The notes beneath the pieces are model-generated. The model did no database searches and had not been told where the DNA came from. It worked only from the letters and a program-made list of their open reading frames with translations. From assembly GCF_949987515.2 (NCBI RefSeq), contig NC_082695.1, positions 86,513,604-86,577,603 of the forward strand: DNA of 64,000 nt. Direction: 5' to 3'. The stretch comes from Delphinus delphis (Eukaryota; Chordata; Mammalia; Artiodactyla; Delphinidae). A program made the translations under genes and the position numbers. Below are positions 46,621-57,545 of this stretch, one piece after another. Numbering within the stretch: the first letter of the stretch is position 1; every line of letters begins with the position of its first letter.

Positions 46621-48193
46621 GCAGCACCAGTGGCACCACAAGAGCAGCTCAGCAGGTGACGCGGGGGTCCCCGCGTTGGACCACAGCCTTTGCAATTCAC
46701 CCAGAGCAGGTCTCTTCCAAGGGCAGAATGCATCCTTGTCTGGGGACCAGCTCCAGGGACTACGTGGCTCCTGACTTTCTGATTGCTAGAGAGATGCCAG
46801 GTGCATGCTTCCCGCAAAGGGCTCTCGGGGAAACAGCATGCCCAGGAAGAGCGTTCTGAGGGGCACTGCCCTGAACTGGGGTTGGCAGGCGAGCGAGGGA
46901 GGCGCTGGTGGGAAACAGGAGTGACTCAGCTGGACCCCGATTCTAAAGCGCTTTCCTCAGGCTGAAGGTGCCGGGCACCCGGAGGGCCGTCGGGGCCCGC
47001 AGGAAGACCGAGGGAAGCCCTTTCTTTTATAGGCTGTCACTGAGGCCAGTTTCTCCTTTCTGAATTCCCAGCGGTCTGAGCCGGATGTGTGGGAAGAGTT
47101 TGGGGTCTTCACAGACAACTCATTAGAGGAAGTGTCTGTCTGCTCCCTGTGTCCCCCCACCCCAGAGCTGGACGTGAACCTCCAGCTGTCTACTTCTCCT
47201 CTGCGGCCGGCAGCAGGCGGCACGGGGCCAGCACTGGAGAAGCGGGGGCTTCGGCGTATCCAGCCCGGACCCGCGCTGCACAGACCCCCGTGTCCCCTCC
47301 GGGTGCACCTCCACTAGGGAGTCGGGGCTGGACATGGACGGGAGAGTCTGGAGCGGGAGCGGCAGGCCGGAAACCCCCATCTCACACAGATAGGCACCTT
47401 CTGCCAGGCCTGCGGGGCGGCGGGGAGCACGTTCGGAGAGAGGGTGGTGGCCTGGCGTCAGTGTCTGGGAGTTTGCGGGGTTGCAGGCTGTGGCATAGTG
47501 GGTGCTGGAGGGTGGTGGAAATCTCTAGACGTCAGGTAAATCTCGAGGAGCGTCTGTCTAACTCTGAGTTTCCCATCCCCATCCGCTTCCTTTCTTCCTG
47601 CTCCAAATTCAAGCCTGTGTGAGCAGACACAGTCAGGACCCCAAGCTGGTGTGTTCACCCGGGCGCTGATAGGCTGGGGGGCAGCCTTGAGCCCCGAGTT
47701 CCCTTCCCTGGGTGTGTGTGTCCGTGCATGTGTGCGTGCACACGTAACAAGTAGCCCCTAGCTCCCTGACCCCCAACCTCCCACCTCAAAGTTCTCCCAA
47801 CATGGAGATCAGGCCTCACCATGGAAACGACTGGAAAAGGCTTTCCCCCCTCCCTCTCCAGCGAGCGCCACTCCCCAGCCCCTCCCTCCGGTGAGGGCTT
47901 CCCGCTCCTACTTGGAGATTCTCAGATGCACGTCACCTGCATCCTTGCTCACGAAGACCTAATCAACGAAATGAACACGGCTGCATATTATACTAAGGAG
48001 ATGAATTGGATTCCAAATACCTCTCACCGAGAGCACACTTCACAGTAGCAAATGTGAAAATGAAATGGGTAATCTAGGAATTACTTTGTTACTTCATTGA
48101 TATGTGTGTTGTCACCGGAGGGGCTTCTAGCAACGTATTGATACCAACTGAAAAGAAATCTTGATTAAGTATGGGCACCCATGAAGAAGTGGC
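45441..48193. other. Mostly unique sequence, no gene seen
   Basis: Between about 46.97 and 47.48 kb the sequence is GC-rich with scattered CpGs, short of a clear island. A 177-codon frame at 47089-47622 lies there but resembles nothing known. A TG-rich stretch lies near 47.71-47.75 kb. Confidence 0.45.
46589..46616. repeat. (CA)n microsatellite, 14 units
   Basis: Perfect CA run. Confidence 0.95.
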
Positions 48194-48211
48194 AAAAGAC
48201 AGTGGGGCTCA

Positions 48212-48821
48212 AGCAATCCCACTTCTGGGTATATATCCAGACAAAACTACAATTCAAAAAGATACATGCACCCCTACATTCATGATTACAATAGCCAAGA
48301 CATGGAAACATCCGAAATGTCCATTGACAGATGAATGGATAAAGAAGATGTGGTATTTATATACAATGGAATATTACACAGCCATAATAAAGAATGAAAT
48401 AATGCCATTTGCAGCTACATGGATGCAGCTAGAGATTATCATACTAAGTAAAGTAAGTCAGACAGAGAAAGATAAATACCATGTGATATCACTGATGTGT
48501 GGCATCTAAAATATGACACAAATGAACTTATCTACAAAACAGAAACAGACTCACAGATATAGAGAACTGACCTGTGGTTGCCAAGGGGAAGGGGGTGTAA
48601 GGCAGGAAAGATTGGGAGTTTGGGGTTGGTAGATGCAAACTATTATATATAGGATGGATAAACAACAAGGTCCTACTGTATAGCACAGGGAACTATATTC
48701 AATATTCAATAATGGAAAAGAATATAAAAAAGAATGTATATATATATATGTATAACTGAGTCACTTTGCTGTACAGCAGAAATTAACACAACATTGTAAA
48801 TCAACTATGCTTCAAAACAAA
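48212..48821 (+). mobile_element. L1, 5'-truncated, with perfect 18-bp target duplication
   Basis: A 610-bp L1 3' end: ORF2 C-terminal coding (translated EIMPFAATWMQLEIIILSKV), then the 3' UTR with 'gtatagcacagggaactatattc', 'gtcactttgctgtacagcag' and 'gtaaatcaactatgcttc', and an A-rich tail. The direct repeat aaaagacagtggggctca occurs exactly at 48194-48211 and 48822-48839. The ORF2 end region is open for about 110 codons but nothing upstream remains, so it cannot move by itself. Confidence 0.96.
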
Positions 48822-48839
48822 AAAAGACAGTGGGGCTCA

Positions 48840-50843
48840 CACATAAGGTGAGGAGAACATGTTTAGCTATAAAACTAAACCCCGGGGTCTAACTCCTGTA
48901 TTTCTCATGTAGGTCATACTTGATCCGATGATGCTGCAAAAGTGCTGATTCATTTATAGTGAAAAAAATAATCCACGTTGAAAGTGGACTGTTTGGAAAG
49001 GGTGTGTTAAAATTACTCTCAAATCTTCTTCAAACACTGGCTGACAGGCAGGAGTTTCCAGGGTAGAGGCTGGCGTTACGCCACCAGCACGCCAGTGTGA
49101 GGTTTGTGCAGGGACAGGTCAGTCCAGGCTCCAGATCCTCAGACACTGGGTGTCCTGGCACCAGATACAGACGCTGGATAAGTTGCTCACTCACCTGAAG
49201 CGCCACCTGCTGCCACGACCTAGAATACAGCTGCTAATCAGAAGCTCGATGGAAACACAGGTTGGAGTAAATTAAGGATGGAGAGAGGATGCTCCGAGCT
49301 CCGTTTCTGTTAAAGACCAGCGTGAGCTCCCTCAGAAGTGCCTCGGACACCCGCGGTTATGCAGGGCGCGACCCCACGTGAGTCCTCAACGTCAGGTGGC
49401 CTGCAGTGTGTGCTTCTGTTTATAAATGAATTCCTGTGCAGGGCAAGTCAAACGCAGCCTGGATGAGTTTCCTCTCCGTGGCAGCAGTGCATCCACAAGG
49501 CCTGGTGACACGTGAAAACTGCACATGGGATATCTTAGCTCTCATTTCCGTCCTTAATCATTAGCTGCCTACTCTCGAATTACACCTGGGCAGGTGCTCG
49601 GGCACGCAGGTATTACTCCACGGGAAACCACTTGATGACAACCGTCAAATGAGCCACATGTCACCTCCAACCAGAAAGGGTGGGCCGACTGAGCACAGCC
49701 GTGTGGGCCAAGGGGTTCCCAGCTCACATGTCACTGACAGAGGGCCTTTGTGGCGCCCCTCCCACTGGGGGACTCAGGCCCACCCATCACACTCTTTCAC
49801 AGAATCCTTTACTTTTCTTTCACGGCACCCAGCACAAATCCCAACGAGCGTGATTTGCAGGACTCTGCACTGGTAGACAGTCCTCTTCCTGTGGTCGCCA
49901 GACTCCAGGAGCTGAGGGGTTTCTGTTCTTTCCTCACTACCGTCTACGCAACACACAAACACGTGGGGGGCCTGCAGAGACGGTCCCTGGGTCAAGGGCC
50001 CAGAGGCGCCTTGCACACACCACACAGTCAGGAAACACTGTGTCTTGCCAGTCTGGCTCCTGAGCCCTGAATGACGGGATTCTGTTTCTCAAATGGAAGC
50101 ATTCGGTCAGCAAGTTCCTTTCAGCAGTTGACCCTCAAAATAGACTCTGTCATTTGTGACTAACCTGACCCTAGGCATCGTGGATCTGACTCAGAGGGTG
50201 GGTCAACCACAGTCCCGTGGGCAGCTGTATTCGATCAGCTCTCACAGCCGCTGGGCACAGAGTTTCCAGTGAATGATGCCGAGAGTAATTTTCTCATTTG
50301 CGCTAAGAGTTTGACTTCTTAAAAAGTGTACTTTTACTCACACTGCTAATATCAAAATACACACAGCCTATTTCATAAGGGGGATTTTTTAAAGCTGATA
50401 CCTGCTTTTTACAGGTTACAATGCTGGCAGCTTCCAGACCTGCCGGTTCTCAGACTCGCCTCCTGGCAGGGAAGCTGTACCTTCTAATAACAAACGTCCT
50501 CTCCGGATGAAATCCAGAACCGACTTTTCCACTGACCCAGATATTTCACACGCAGAAACAGGGAACATTCCCGGTTGGAGGACTGTGAGTACAGACTTTA
50601 TGTTTTATAAAGGCAACACTTCTCAACTCCGGGATTGTTTTCATTGTTTTTGGAATGTAATTTCTGGGGAAAAAAATGCTAATTCTGGCCACAAACCATC
50701 CCCCAAACAATAACTGTTTTTAAGTACAGTTTTAAAGGGCGATTTCTGAGGCTTTGTTCTCACAGCAGCGATTCATTCCTATGGCAATTGTATGGTGCCC
50801 TACCACTCACATTGAGAAAATCTACGTATAAAACATTAAGGGC
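48840..50843. other. Unique sequence, no gene seen
   Basis: No gene or repeat recognised. Confidence 0.5.
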
Positions 50844-51068
50844 GGGCTTCCCTGGTGGCGCAGTCACCAGGAGTTGGGAGTCTGCCTGCCGATGCAGGGG
50901 ACACGGGTTCGTGCCCCGGTCCGGGAGGATCCCACATGCCGCAGAGCGGCTGGGCCCGTGAGCCATGGCCGCTGAGCCTGCGCGTCCGGAGCCTGTGCTC
51001 CGCAACGGGAGAGGCCACAACAGTGAGAGGCCCGCATACCGCAAAAAACAAACAAACAAACAAAAAAA
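50844..51068 (+). mobile_element. CHR-2 SINE, short form, with an insertion in the A box
   Basis: Near-consensus short CHR-2 except that the 'ggt' after 'ggcgcagt' is replaced by 'caccaggagt'. The result is a perfect 7-bp inverted repeat, cctggtg (50851-50857) and caccagg (50865-50871), around a 7-base loop. Tail of A with AAAC units. Confidence 0.93.
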
Positions 51069-53029
51069 CACACTAAAACAAGGGAGCTGGGATTGAGGCT
51101 TGAATAAGCAAGAGTGACGTGACAGAGGGGCAAGTGTCAACATTAGGGGGAAGAAAGGCCCTTTTAGACGTCTGCCTTTTATTTCGAGAAAATTACACAC
51201 ACACCGATGACTCTTGAGGAATGAATACATACAACAATGGGGACCCACAGAGACACGTACAGACCTGGTCACTACTCAGTCGTCCAGAGGCTAAGGGAGG
51301 AAACAAGTGTCCGCCGAACTTGACCCAACGGCTTCTTGCCCGGAAACGACAAGTTTTGTAGTTGGAATGTTTTCAATGTGCTAAGACTTGCGATGGGTCT
51401 AAGTAGAAGAAACAATGATTTTCATTTCCGAGAGTAAAAAAACATGATAGTAATGCACTCAGCTGGACTGTAGGATGCATGTGATTCACGCACAAGCCTT
51501 TATAAATCTGCCAAAGACTAAGGAACAGGCCTGTCAACTTCAATAATATAATAGTCATTTTTCTCAGCTAAAGTGAGTTTCTTTGGGGACAGCCAAAGGA
51601 ATGGCAATTCGGGATATGTGAACTACAGCAGACCACAGGCAAATCCAAGGAACAAAGAAGGGAATCTTGCTTTTATAGGGAAAAGGAGAGAATTAGGAAG
51701 AGCTGGGACGACCAAAGAGTTCATTGGAGAACCTGGGAGTCCAAAGCATGAAGCTTCCCGTTGGTTGGGCCGCTGCGGCCTCTGATTGGCTGGGCCATCG
51801 TCCAGTGCAGCGATGGCGTCTTCCTCCTGCTGGATGAGAAGTGGAGGCGCCTTCCTGTCCGAGATGCCAGCCTAAGTCTCTCCCTATTTGGAGTAACTGA
51901 TGGTGATGGTGGGAGTGAGAGCTCCTCCTACAGGCCTGTTCTGACTCCAGCTTCAGCGGAGGTCCCCTTAATTAATTCCAAGCCCAGACGGGAAGAGGCG
52001 ATGGCGCATTTCACCAGAGGGCCAGGTCCTCTCAGAAATGTTCCTTTTCATTATAACTTGTCCCACAGTTGATGTAGCCAGAATATCAAGGAGTTTCGTG
52101 TCTAGGTACTTCATCTTTGTGTAAGTGCCAGGCTCTGGGGAGAGCTGCTTGCTGTCTGGCTCATAGACACAGGAGAGCAGAAGCTGCCTGGCCGAAAGAG
52201 CTTGGCCTCCTTTCAGTCCTCACCCTGCACACCTGATCTAAGCTACCTTCCCTCTCAATCCGTGCTAATCTTTCATCTTAATTAGAAGCCCCTATTAGGT
52301 CCAGAGTCCTTTACACTTGGCTGTGAAAGAGTTATTCAAGGCTGATATTTTCATGAAAAGCACCTATCCAAGTACAAATGTACTCTCAGAAGGTAAAAAG
52401 AGTTTCTTGTTTTGATTTACAAAGTTTACAGTAAAAAGAAATATAACACCTTTCTCCCATCAAGGTTTTCTTATTTGGAAAAAAACCAAAGACCACAGTT
52501 ACTAACTCAGAAAAAAGCAGTGATCATTGAAGGTGGGGATCAGAAAGAGGTTGCGTGGGCCCATATGAGTTGAGAAAGACAGTATTACCTCATAGAGCAG
52601 CATTTCCTGCGGGATGTTAAAGCACTTTATAAATATTAATTATCTCATGCATTCTCATCACTTTATAGGAGCCAGAGACATTATAGATGTCCAGTCACCC
52701 AACTCACTAAACTAAATATCTCAAGCCTCCATTTCCAATTCAAAATACTATTGCCTCCCTGTTATTCAGAGATGTTATTGAGTTTATGAAGGATTCGGTC
52801 CCCTCTGGTTCTTTCTGTCTTACTCAACCCTTTTGAACTGCTAAACATCTCTGCCTTTGCGCCATCTCTTTCCCCCTTCACACGTGTTAATTTAGCAAAA
52901 TTGGAAAACGTAGATACATAAAAATAAGGGTAATCTGCTCATAAGCTCATGATCATTAGAAGATTACCTGTGGATATTTGGCGTGTGTCTATCCTGAAGA
53001 GTTTCGAAATGCGTGAGTTGCATCCTTAT
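51069..53029. other. Unique sequence; possible LTR-like piece at 51.57-52.08 kb
   Basis: Three ATTGG or TTGGTTGGG motifs (inverted CCAAT) fall at 51724, 51761 and 51785, followed by a GC-rich part. That could mark an old LTR or promoter, but I see no polyadenylation signal and cannot name a family. Near 52.62-52.70 kb, 'aaagcactttataaatattaattatctcatgcattctcatcac' is MIR-like. Confidence 0.35.
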
Positions 53030-53134
53030 TTCCTTTAATACTGTTGCACGTTTATTAATATCATTATTTTTAATATATACTTATTTTCATGTATCATATA
53101 CCATTATTTTTAACAGCTGAATATTATTTCACTG
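53030..53134 (-). repeat. Ancient L1M-like sequence, left part (split by Tigger1)
   Basis: 'atcatataccattatttttaacagctgaatattatttcact' is the left half of a common old phrase that resumes after the Tigger as 'tgaatgtgccgtaaccaaattaac' and 'gaggttgtttcaac'. The orientation is inferred from the usual L1 text. Confidence 0.45.
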
Positions 53135-53854
53135 CAGGCAGACCTTGTTTTATTGTGCTTTGCATGATGGCACTTTGCAGATATTATGTTTTTAACAAAT
53201 TGAAGGTTTGGGGCAACCCTGCCTTCAGCAAGTATATTGGCGCCATTGTCCAACTGCATTGGCTCACTTCCTGTCTCTGTGTCACATTTTGGTAATTCTC
53301 ACAATATTTCAAACTTTTTCATTATTATTATATTTGTTATGGTGATCTGGGATTAGTGACTGACCTTTGATGTTACTATTGCAAAAGGATTACAACTCAA
53401 TAAAGGCTGAGATGATGGTTAGAATTTTTTAGCAATAAAGTATTTTTTAAATTAAGTATGTACATTGTTTTTTAGACTAATGCTATTGCACACTTCATGG
53501 ACTACAGTATAATGTTTTTTTTTTTTTTTTTGCGGTACGCGGGCCTCTCACTGCTGTGGCCCCTACCGTTGCGGAGCACAGGCTCCGGACGCGCAGGCTC
53601 AGCGGCCATGGCTCACGGGCCCAGCCGCTCCGCAGCATGTGGGATCTTCCCGGACTGGGGCACGAACCCGTGTCCCCTGCATCGGCAGGCGGACTCTCAA
53701 TCACTGCGCCACCAGGGAAGCCCCTACCGTATAATGTAAACATAAGTTTTATATGCACTGGGAAATCAAAAAATTCATGTGACTTGCTTCGTTGTGATAC
53801 TCGGTTTACTGGGGTGCCTAGAACTGAACCCACAGTATCTCCAAAGTCTGCCTC
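53135..53854 (+). mobile_element. Tigger1-type DNA transposon (internally deleted), carrying a SINE
   Basis: The left end is 'caggcagaccttgttttatt', followed by 'aaattgaaggtttggggcaaccctg', 'ggcgccattgtccaactgcattggctcacttcctgtctctgtgtcacattttgg'. The right end is 'tatatgcactgggaaatc', 'gtgacttgcttcgttgtgatactcgg', 'tatctccaaagtctgcctc', the matching inverted end. About 500 bp remain without the SINE, and no transposase coding is left. Flanking dinucleotides tg (53133-53134) and ta (53855-53856) fit a decayed TA duplication. Confidence 0.88.
53516..53723 (-). mobile_element. CHR-2 SINE, short form, inside Tigger1, with 14-bp target duplication
   Basis: T-tract, 'gcggtacgcgggcctctcac', 'gcggccatggctcacgggcc', 'ggactggggcacgaacccg', ending 'caccagggaagcccc'. 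Direct repeats ctacagtataatgt (53502-53515) and ctaccgtataatgt (53724-53737) differ at one base and are Tigger sequence. Confidence 0.96.
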
Positions 53855-53856
53855 TA

Positions 53857-53930
53857 TATGAATGTGCCGTAACCAAATTAACTAAACTCTTAAACGTAAA
53901 CACTGAGGTTGTTTCAACATTTTTGCTGCC
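53857..53930 (-). repeat. Ancient L1M-like sequence, right part
   Basis: Continues the phrase interrupted by Tigger1: 'tgaatgtgccgtaaccaaattaac', 'cactgaggttgtttcaacatttttgc'. Confidence 0.45.
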
Positions 53931-54035
53931 TGCAACCCAGGCCATCAGCCTGGTCCGTATCCTTCTGAACCATTCTTGGTGGCCAAACAATTATATAGAA
54001 ACTGCATATTCATACAAAGGTTTTTTGCTTTGTTT

Positions 54036-54104
54036 CTTTGCTCACTTAAAAAAATACACCATGAAACTCACTTTGCTCACTTAAGAAAATACATCATGAA
54101 AGTT
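54036..54104. repeat. Imperfect tandem duplication, about 35-bp unit
   Basis: 'ctttgctcacttaaaaaaat' with 'acaccatgaaa' (from 54036) is repeated as 'ctttgctcacttaagaaaat' with 'acatcatgaaa' (from 54071). Confidence 0.85.
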
Positions 54105-54119
54105 CTTCCAGAGAATTCT

Positions 54120-54345
54120 TTAAATAGCTGCATAATATGTTATGTATGGATATACCATTATTTGTCCAACCATTTTCCCTGATAGGTGTTCAGGTTATTT
54201 CTTGATTTTTGCCATACAAATAATCCTGCACTAGACACCCTTGAACATAAACGCTAGTATATTCGTGTGTTTACTTCCATAGCATAAGGGCAAAGAAGTG
54301 GGATTGCTGAGTCAAGTGGCATATTTGTGACGTGACTAGATTTGT
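54120..54345 (-). repeat. Ancient L1M-like sequence, second copy
   Basis: 'aatagctgcataatatgttatg', 'ccaaccattttccctgataggtgttcagg', 'catacaaataatcctgcac' and 'aagtgggattgctgagtcaagtggcat' follow the same old repeat as at 53.03 kb. Confidence 0.5.
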
Positions 54346-54449
54346 TAGACATGCCTCTTAAAGGCATTCGCAACAATGTGTATAAGAATTTAAGCTGCTT
54401 TATCAGTTTCCTTCATATAGATGTTCCAGCTAGAAGTATCTTGTATGCC

Positions 54450-54565
54450 GTCATACAGACAAGGAAACTGATGCTCAGAAGAGTAATAGGACTTGTTCAA
54501 AGTCACACAGCTAAATGTCTGAGAGTCAGGACTGGCATCTAGGTCTCCTGATTCTTTGACCAGGA
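54450..54565 (-). repeat. MIR SINE, minus strand
   Basis: 'acagacaaggaaactgatgctcagaagagtaataggacttgttcaaagtcacacagctaaatgtctgagagtcagg' is a well-preserved MIR mirror. Confidence 0.88.
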
Positions 54566-54629
54566 CTTTTTGCATAAGAGTAAGCCTTTGCTGGGGGTGG
54601 AGGATTTGGTAAAGTGAAAGAGAAAAGGT

Positions 54630-55090
54630 GTACCAGATAGCTATTGCCGTGTAACAAAGTAGCCCCAAACTTAGTAGTTTAAAACAAGAGCCATGTATAT
54701 AGTTATGATTCTATGGGTCAGCAATTTAGTCTGGGCTCTGCTAGGATGATCTTCACGTCTCTGCAGTCAGCTATGGGTCAGCTGGGGTGCCTCAGTTCTC
54801 CTCCTGTTCTCTCACCATGCTGTACAATATCCCAGGCTTGTTTTCATGGCAGTGGCCCTAAGAGAGTGAAAGTGTGTAAGCCCTCGTGAGGCTTAGGCTC
54901 AGAGCTAGCAGATCATCACTTCTACCACACTTGAAGGTCAAAGAGAGTCGCAGGGCCAGCCCCAATTTGAAGGGCAATGAAACGGACTCTACCTCTTAAC
55001 GGGAGAAGCTGCAGAGTCACATTGCAAAGGGCAAGGACAAGGAAAATGTGGAGAATGGGAGCCATGTTTGCAAGCAATCCACCACGTTTT
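54630..55090 (+). repeat. Ancient LTR-like repeat, family uncertain
   Basis: 'accagatagctattgccgtgtaacaaagtagccccaaacttagtagtttaaaac', 'atgattctatgggtcagcaattt', 'gtcgcagggccagccccaatttgaaggg' and 'ctctacctcttaacgggagaagctgc' follow a common old mammalian repeat of about 450 bp that I know by sight but not by sure name. Confidence 0.6.
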
Positions 55091-55938
55091 CAGGTGAAGA
55101 TTTTCCCCCTTTCCAAACAATTTCTTTGGTATCATCTTGACATAGTTGTTGTAATATCATGGCTCTGTTAGAGCATAAAGAAAGTAATGTTTATAGTGAA
55201 ATCACAAAAAGTTCTCCCAAGATACCTGGGGCACATTTGGAGCACTACCACATTAGGTCAGAACTTTTCTCATTAAAAAAAATAAATTTGTCAGATAAGA
55301 AAAGTTCATCACTATGACCACTTTACTCTCATTATTCATAATACGTTATACAGAAGGTTGGAGATTTCTCTCTTCTTTATTTCTTTATTGCTCTCTTGGA
55401 GAGTGCTGAAGCTGTATAGAGCACTGTTTGGGGTGTGTGTCTTTTCTGTCTTTTTTTTAAACTTATTTCTGTATGTGTGCCTTTTTTCCCCTTTTATTAT
55501 GTCTCTGTAATTTTCCATCTCACACAATAAACAAGTGAAGAGGAGGGATTTACAGGTCATAAAAATAGCAGGCCATCAATAAAGTTAAACACAGTATACT
55601 TCCTTCTGATATTTCAACAAGAGTGTGTCCTTGGAGATGAGGGGTGGGATGTGGTACCGGGGCCGACACGCCACCTTTTGCTGGTTTAACGGGGCTCAGG
55701 CGAACATGGCATGTGGCTGCACAGACAGCCCCGCGGGGGACTCGTGAGTGCTGGGGAGAGAGCCAGTTCTATATTTAGAAACTTCTGGCTTCAGCCAAAT
55801 ATAAAATGGATTTAGGATGTGGGTTGAGGACAAGGAAGGGAACACACACATGTTAATATTTCGTTTGTTCTTCCCTGAATCAGCAGCTTAGTGTGGAAAG
55901 TGACCTTCTGTGACCTTCTTATTTGTCTTTAATTACAG
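55091..55938. other. Unique sequence, no gene seen
   Basis: AT-rich, then unrecognised; leads into a strong splice acceptor at 55938. Confidence 0.5.
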
Positions 55939-56072
55939 ATCGGCGTGGCAAGAAAAGACGCTAAAGTGGAACTCGGCTGACTTATTACACCGGGCGTCTC
56001 GTGGCGTGTGTGCATGCACGCTGGCCCAGCATCTGCATCCCTGCATCAGCGGATCTCTACCTCTGAGCGAGG
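55939..56072 (+). other. Exon-like segment with strong splice signals and an open frame
   Basis: The acceptor is very good: 'ttatttgtctttaattacag' directly before 55939. The donor reads 'gagcgagg|gtgaggga' at 56072. The 134-bp interval is open in one frame, which would start at codon phase 3 and include SAWQEKTLKWNSADLLHRAS and then a Cys- and His-containing stretch. Composition is protein-like but unrecognised. The frame also stays open for 29 codons beyond the donor. No neighbouring exon is visible. It may be a real exon of an unknown transcript or a chance pairing. Confidence 0.3.
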
Positions 56073-56765
56073 GTGAGGGAACATCTGCCAAGAGTGCCCA
56101 GGATCTAAAGGATGGAGCTGAGTGTCCCGGGTGCCTCCGTGGCAGAAATCCACAATGAGGCCGAGAATGTTTGTTAACGACTAAATTAAGCATGGAGGGA
56201 AGAACTATAGGTTTCACTAAAAAGTGCTTTAGAGACATTCTGTACCAGAAACTCCTGTCCAAAGGGAACAGGATACACAGAAAAGTGGAGACCCTATTGT
56301 TTGCTTGGTGGTATGAAAAGAAATAGGTCAGTGATTTGTTTCCATAGTGACTATTATTGAAATAAGACAAACTGACACCAATACTGATTTATTCTCCTAT
56401 TCAAGCCCTTTTAAAAGCACACTTTAATCGAAGTTGGTTCTTGAATATAAACAAGAAGACCAAGTTATCTTTCACAATGATTATGTTTTGCCACCTGCAA
56501 ATGAGACTTTTGTAAAAACAATAAAATTAAAATAATCTAAATTCATGCCACACCAGTTTATGGGTTTAAATATAACATGGGTTTTACATATAATAGGAAT
56601 CATGTCCCGGGCATTTGCAATTTAATTCTAGTTCTTAAAGTAGTATTAGTTCTTGCTTCACCCCCGAACTACAGGATGCTTATTTGCTGTTGGTAAGCTC
56701 GGCACCGACGTGACAAGAGTTTGGGTTATAAATGTGGGCACTTAAGCTGACTCCTGGATGACCAG
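56073..56765. other. Unique AT-rich sequence, no gene seen
   Basis: Nothing recognised. Confidence 0.5.
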
Positions 56766-56977
56766 GTTTTTTTTGTTTTTTTTTTTGCAGTACGCGGGCC
56801 TCTAACTGTTGTCGCCTCTCCCGTTGCAGAGCACAGGCTCCGGACGCGCAGGCTCAGTGGCCATGGCTCACGGGCCCAGCCGCTCCACGGCATGTGGGAT
56901 CTTCCCGGACCGGGGCACGAACCCGTGTCCCCTGCATCGGCAGGCTGACTCCCAACCACTGCGCCACGAGGGAAGCC
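56766..56977 (-). mobile_element. CHR-2 SINE, short form, with perfect 12-bp target duplication
   Basis: T-tract broken by G, 'gcagtacgcgggcctctaac', 'gtggccatggctcacgggcc', 'ggaccggggcacgaacccg', ending 'cacgagggaagcc'. Direct repeats ctggatgaccag at 56754-56765 and 56978-56989 are identical. Confidence 0.96.
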
Positions 56978-57047
56978 CTGGATGACCAGTTTTAATTTGA
57001 CCTTTAAATCCAAGAGCTAGAGCAGACCCAGAGTGTGGAATGCAGCT

Positions 57048-57091
57048 GTACGCGGGGGAGCCCAATCCAGTACGCGGGGGAGCCCAATCCA
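57048..57091. repeat. Perfect tandem duplication, 22-bp unit
   Basis: gtacgcgggggagcccaatc followed by ca occurs twice without a gap (57048-57069 and 57070-57091), identical. Confidence 0.97.
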
Positions 57092-57429
57092 ATCATTCTG
57101 GCCATTTTAACCACCAGGTTGAATCTCTGCCTGATGGTGCCTTCTAAAGTGATCAATATCGGTTTTCAAGACAAGCCAGGATATCCCGGTCAGCCCCACT
57201 AGGGCGGAACGGAGAAGGAATCTACTGCCGGGCCCCTCGCCTCCGTGGAGGCCGTCAGGAATCTGGGGCAATAGGAGCTTCTTCCCTACGGTAGGCTTTC
57301 TACGTCTGGACCATTTCTTTGCCTCAGTGACTAACCTTTGTAAACACAGCTTAAGTGGGTCAGTTCTCAGCCATGGGACGTGGAAATCAAGTCTTATCAT
57401 CTGCTCCAGACTCACGGGGCAGAGCACGG
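57092..57429. other. Unique sequence, no gene seen
   Basis: Nothing recognised. Confidence 0.5.
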
Positions 57430-57545
57430 GAGGGCCGTGTGTGCAAGTGTGAGAGCGTGCTCACACGTGTGCATGGGTGTGAAACTGTGTGTGGGAATGT
57501 GGATGTGTGTGAACGTGGGAGTGTGCAGGGTGTGAGTGTGCCCGA
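57430..57545. repeat. Degenerate TG-rich repeat
   Basis: Irregular units of GTGTG with A and C, such as 'gtgtgaaactgtgtgtgg', extend over about 115 bp. Confidence 0.75.

Noticed and set aside
48171..48509. 112-codon plus-strand frame
   Set aside because: It is the C-terminal end of L1 ORF2 in a truncated element, not a host gene.
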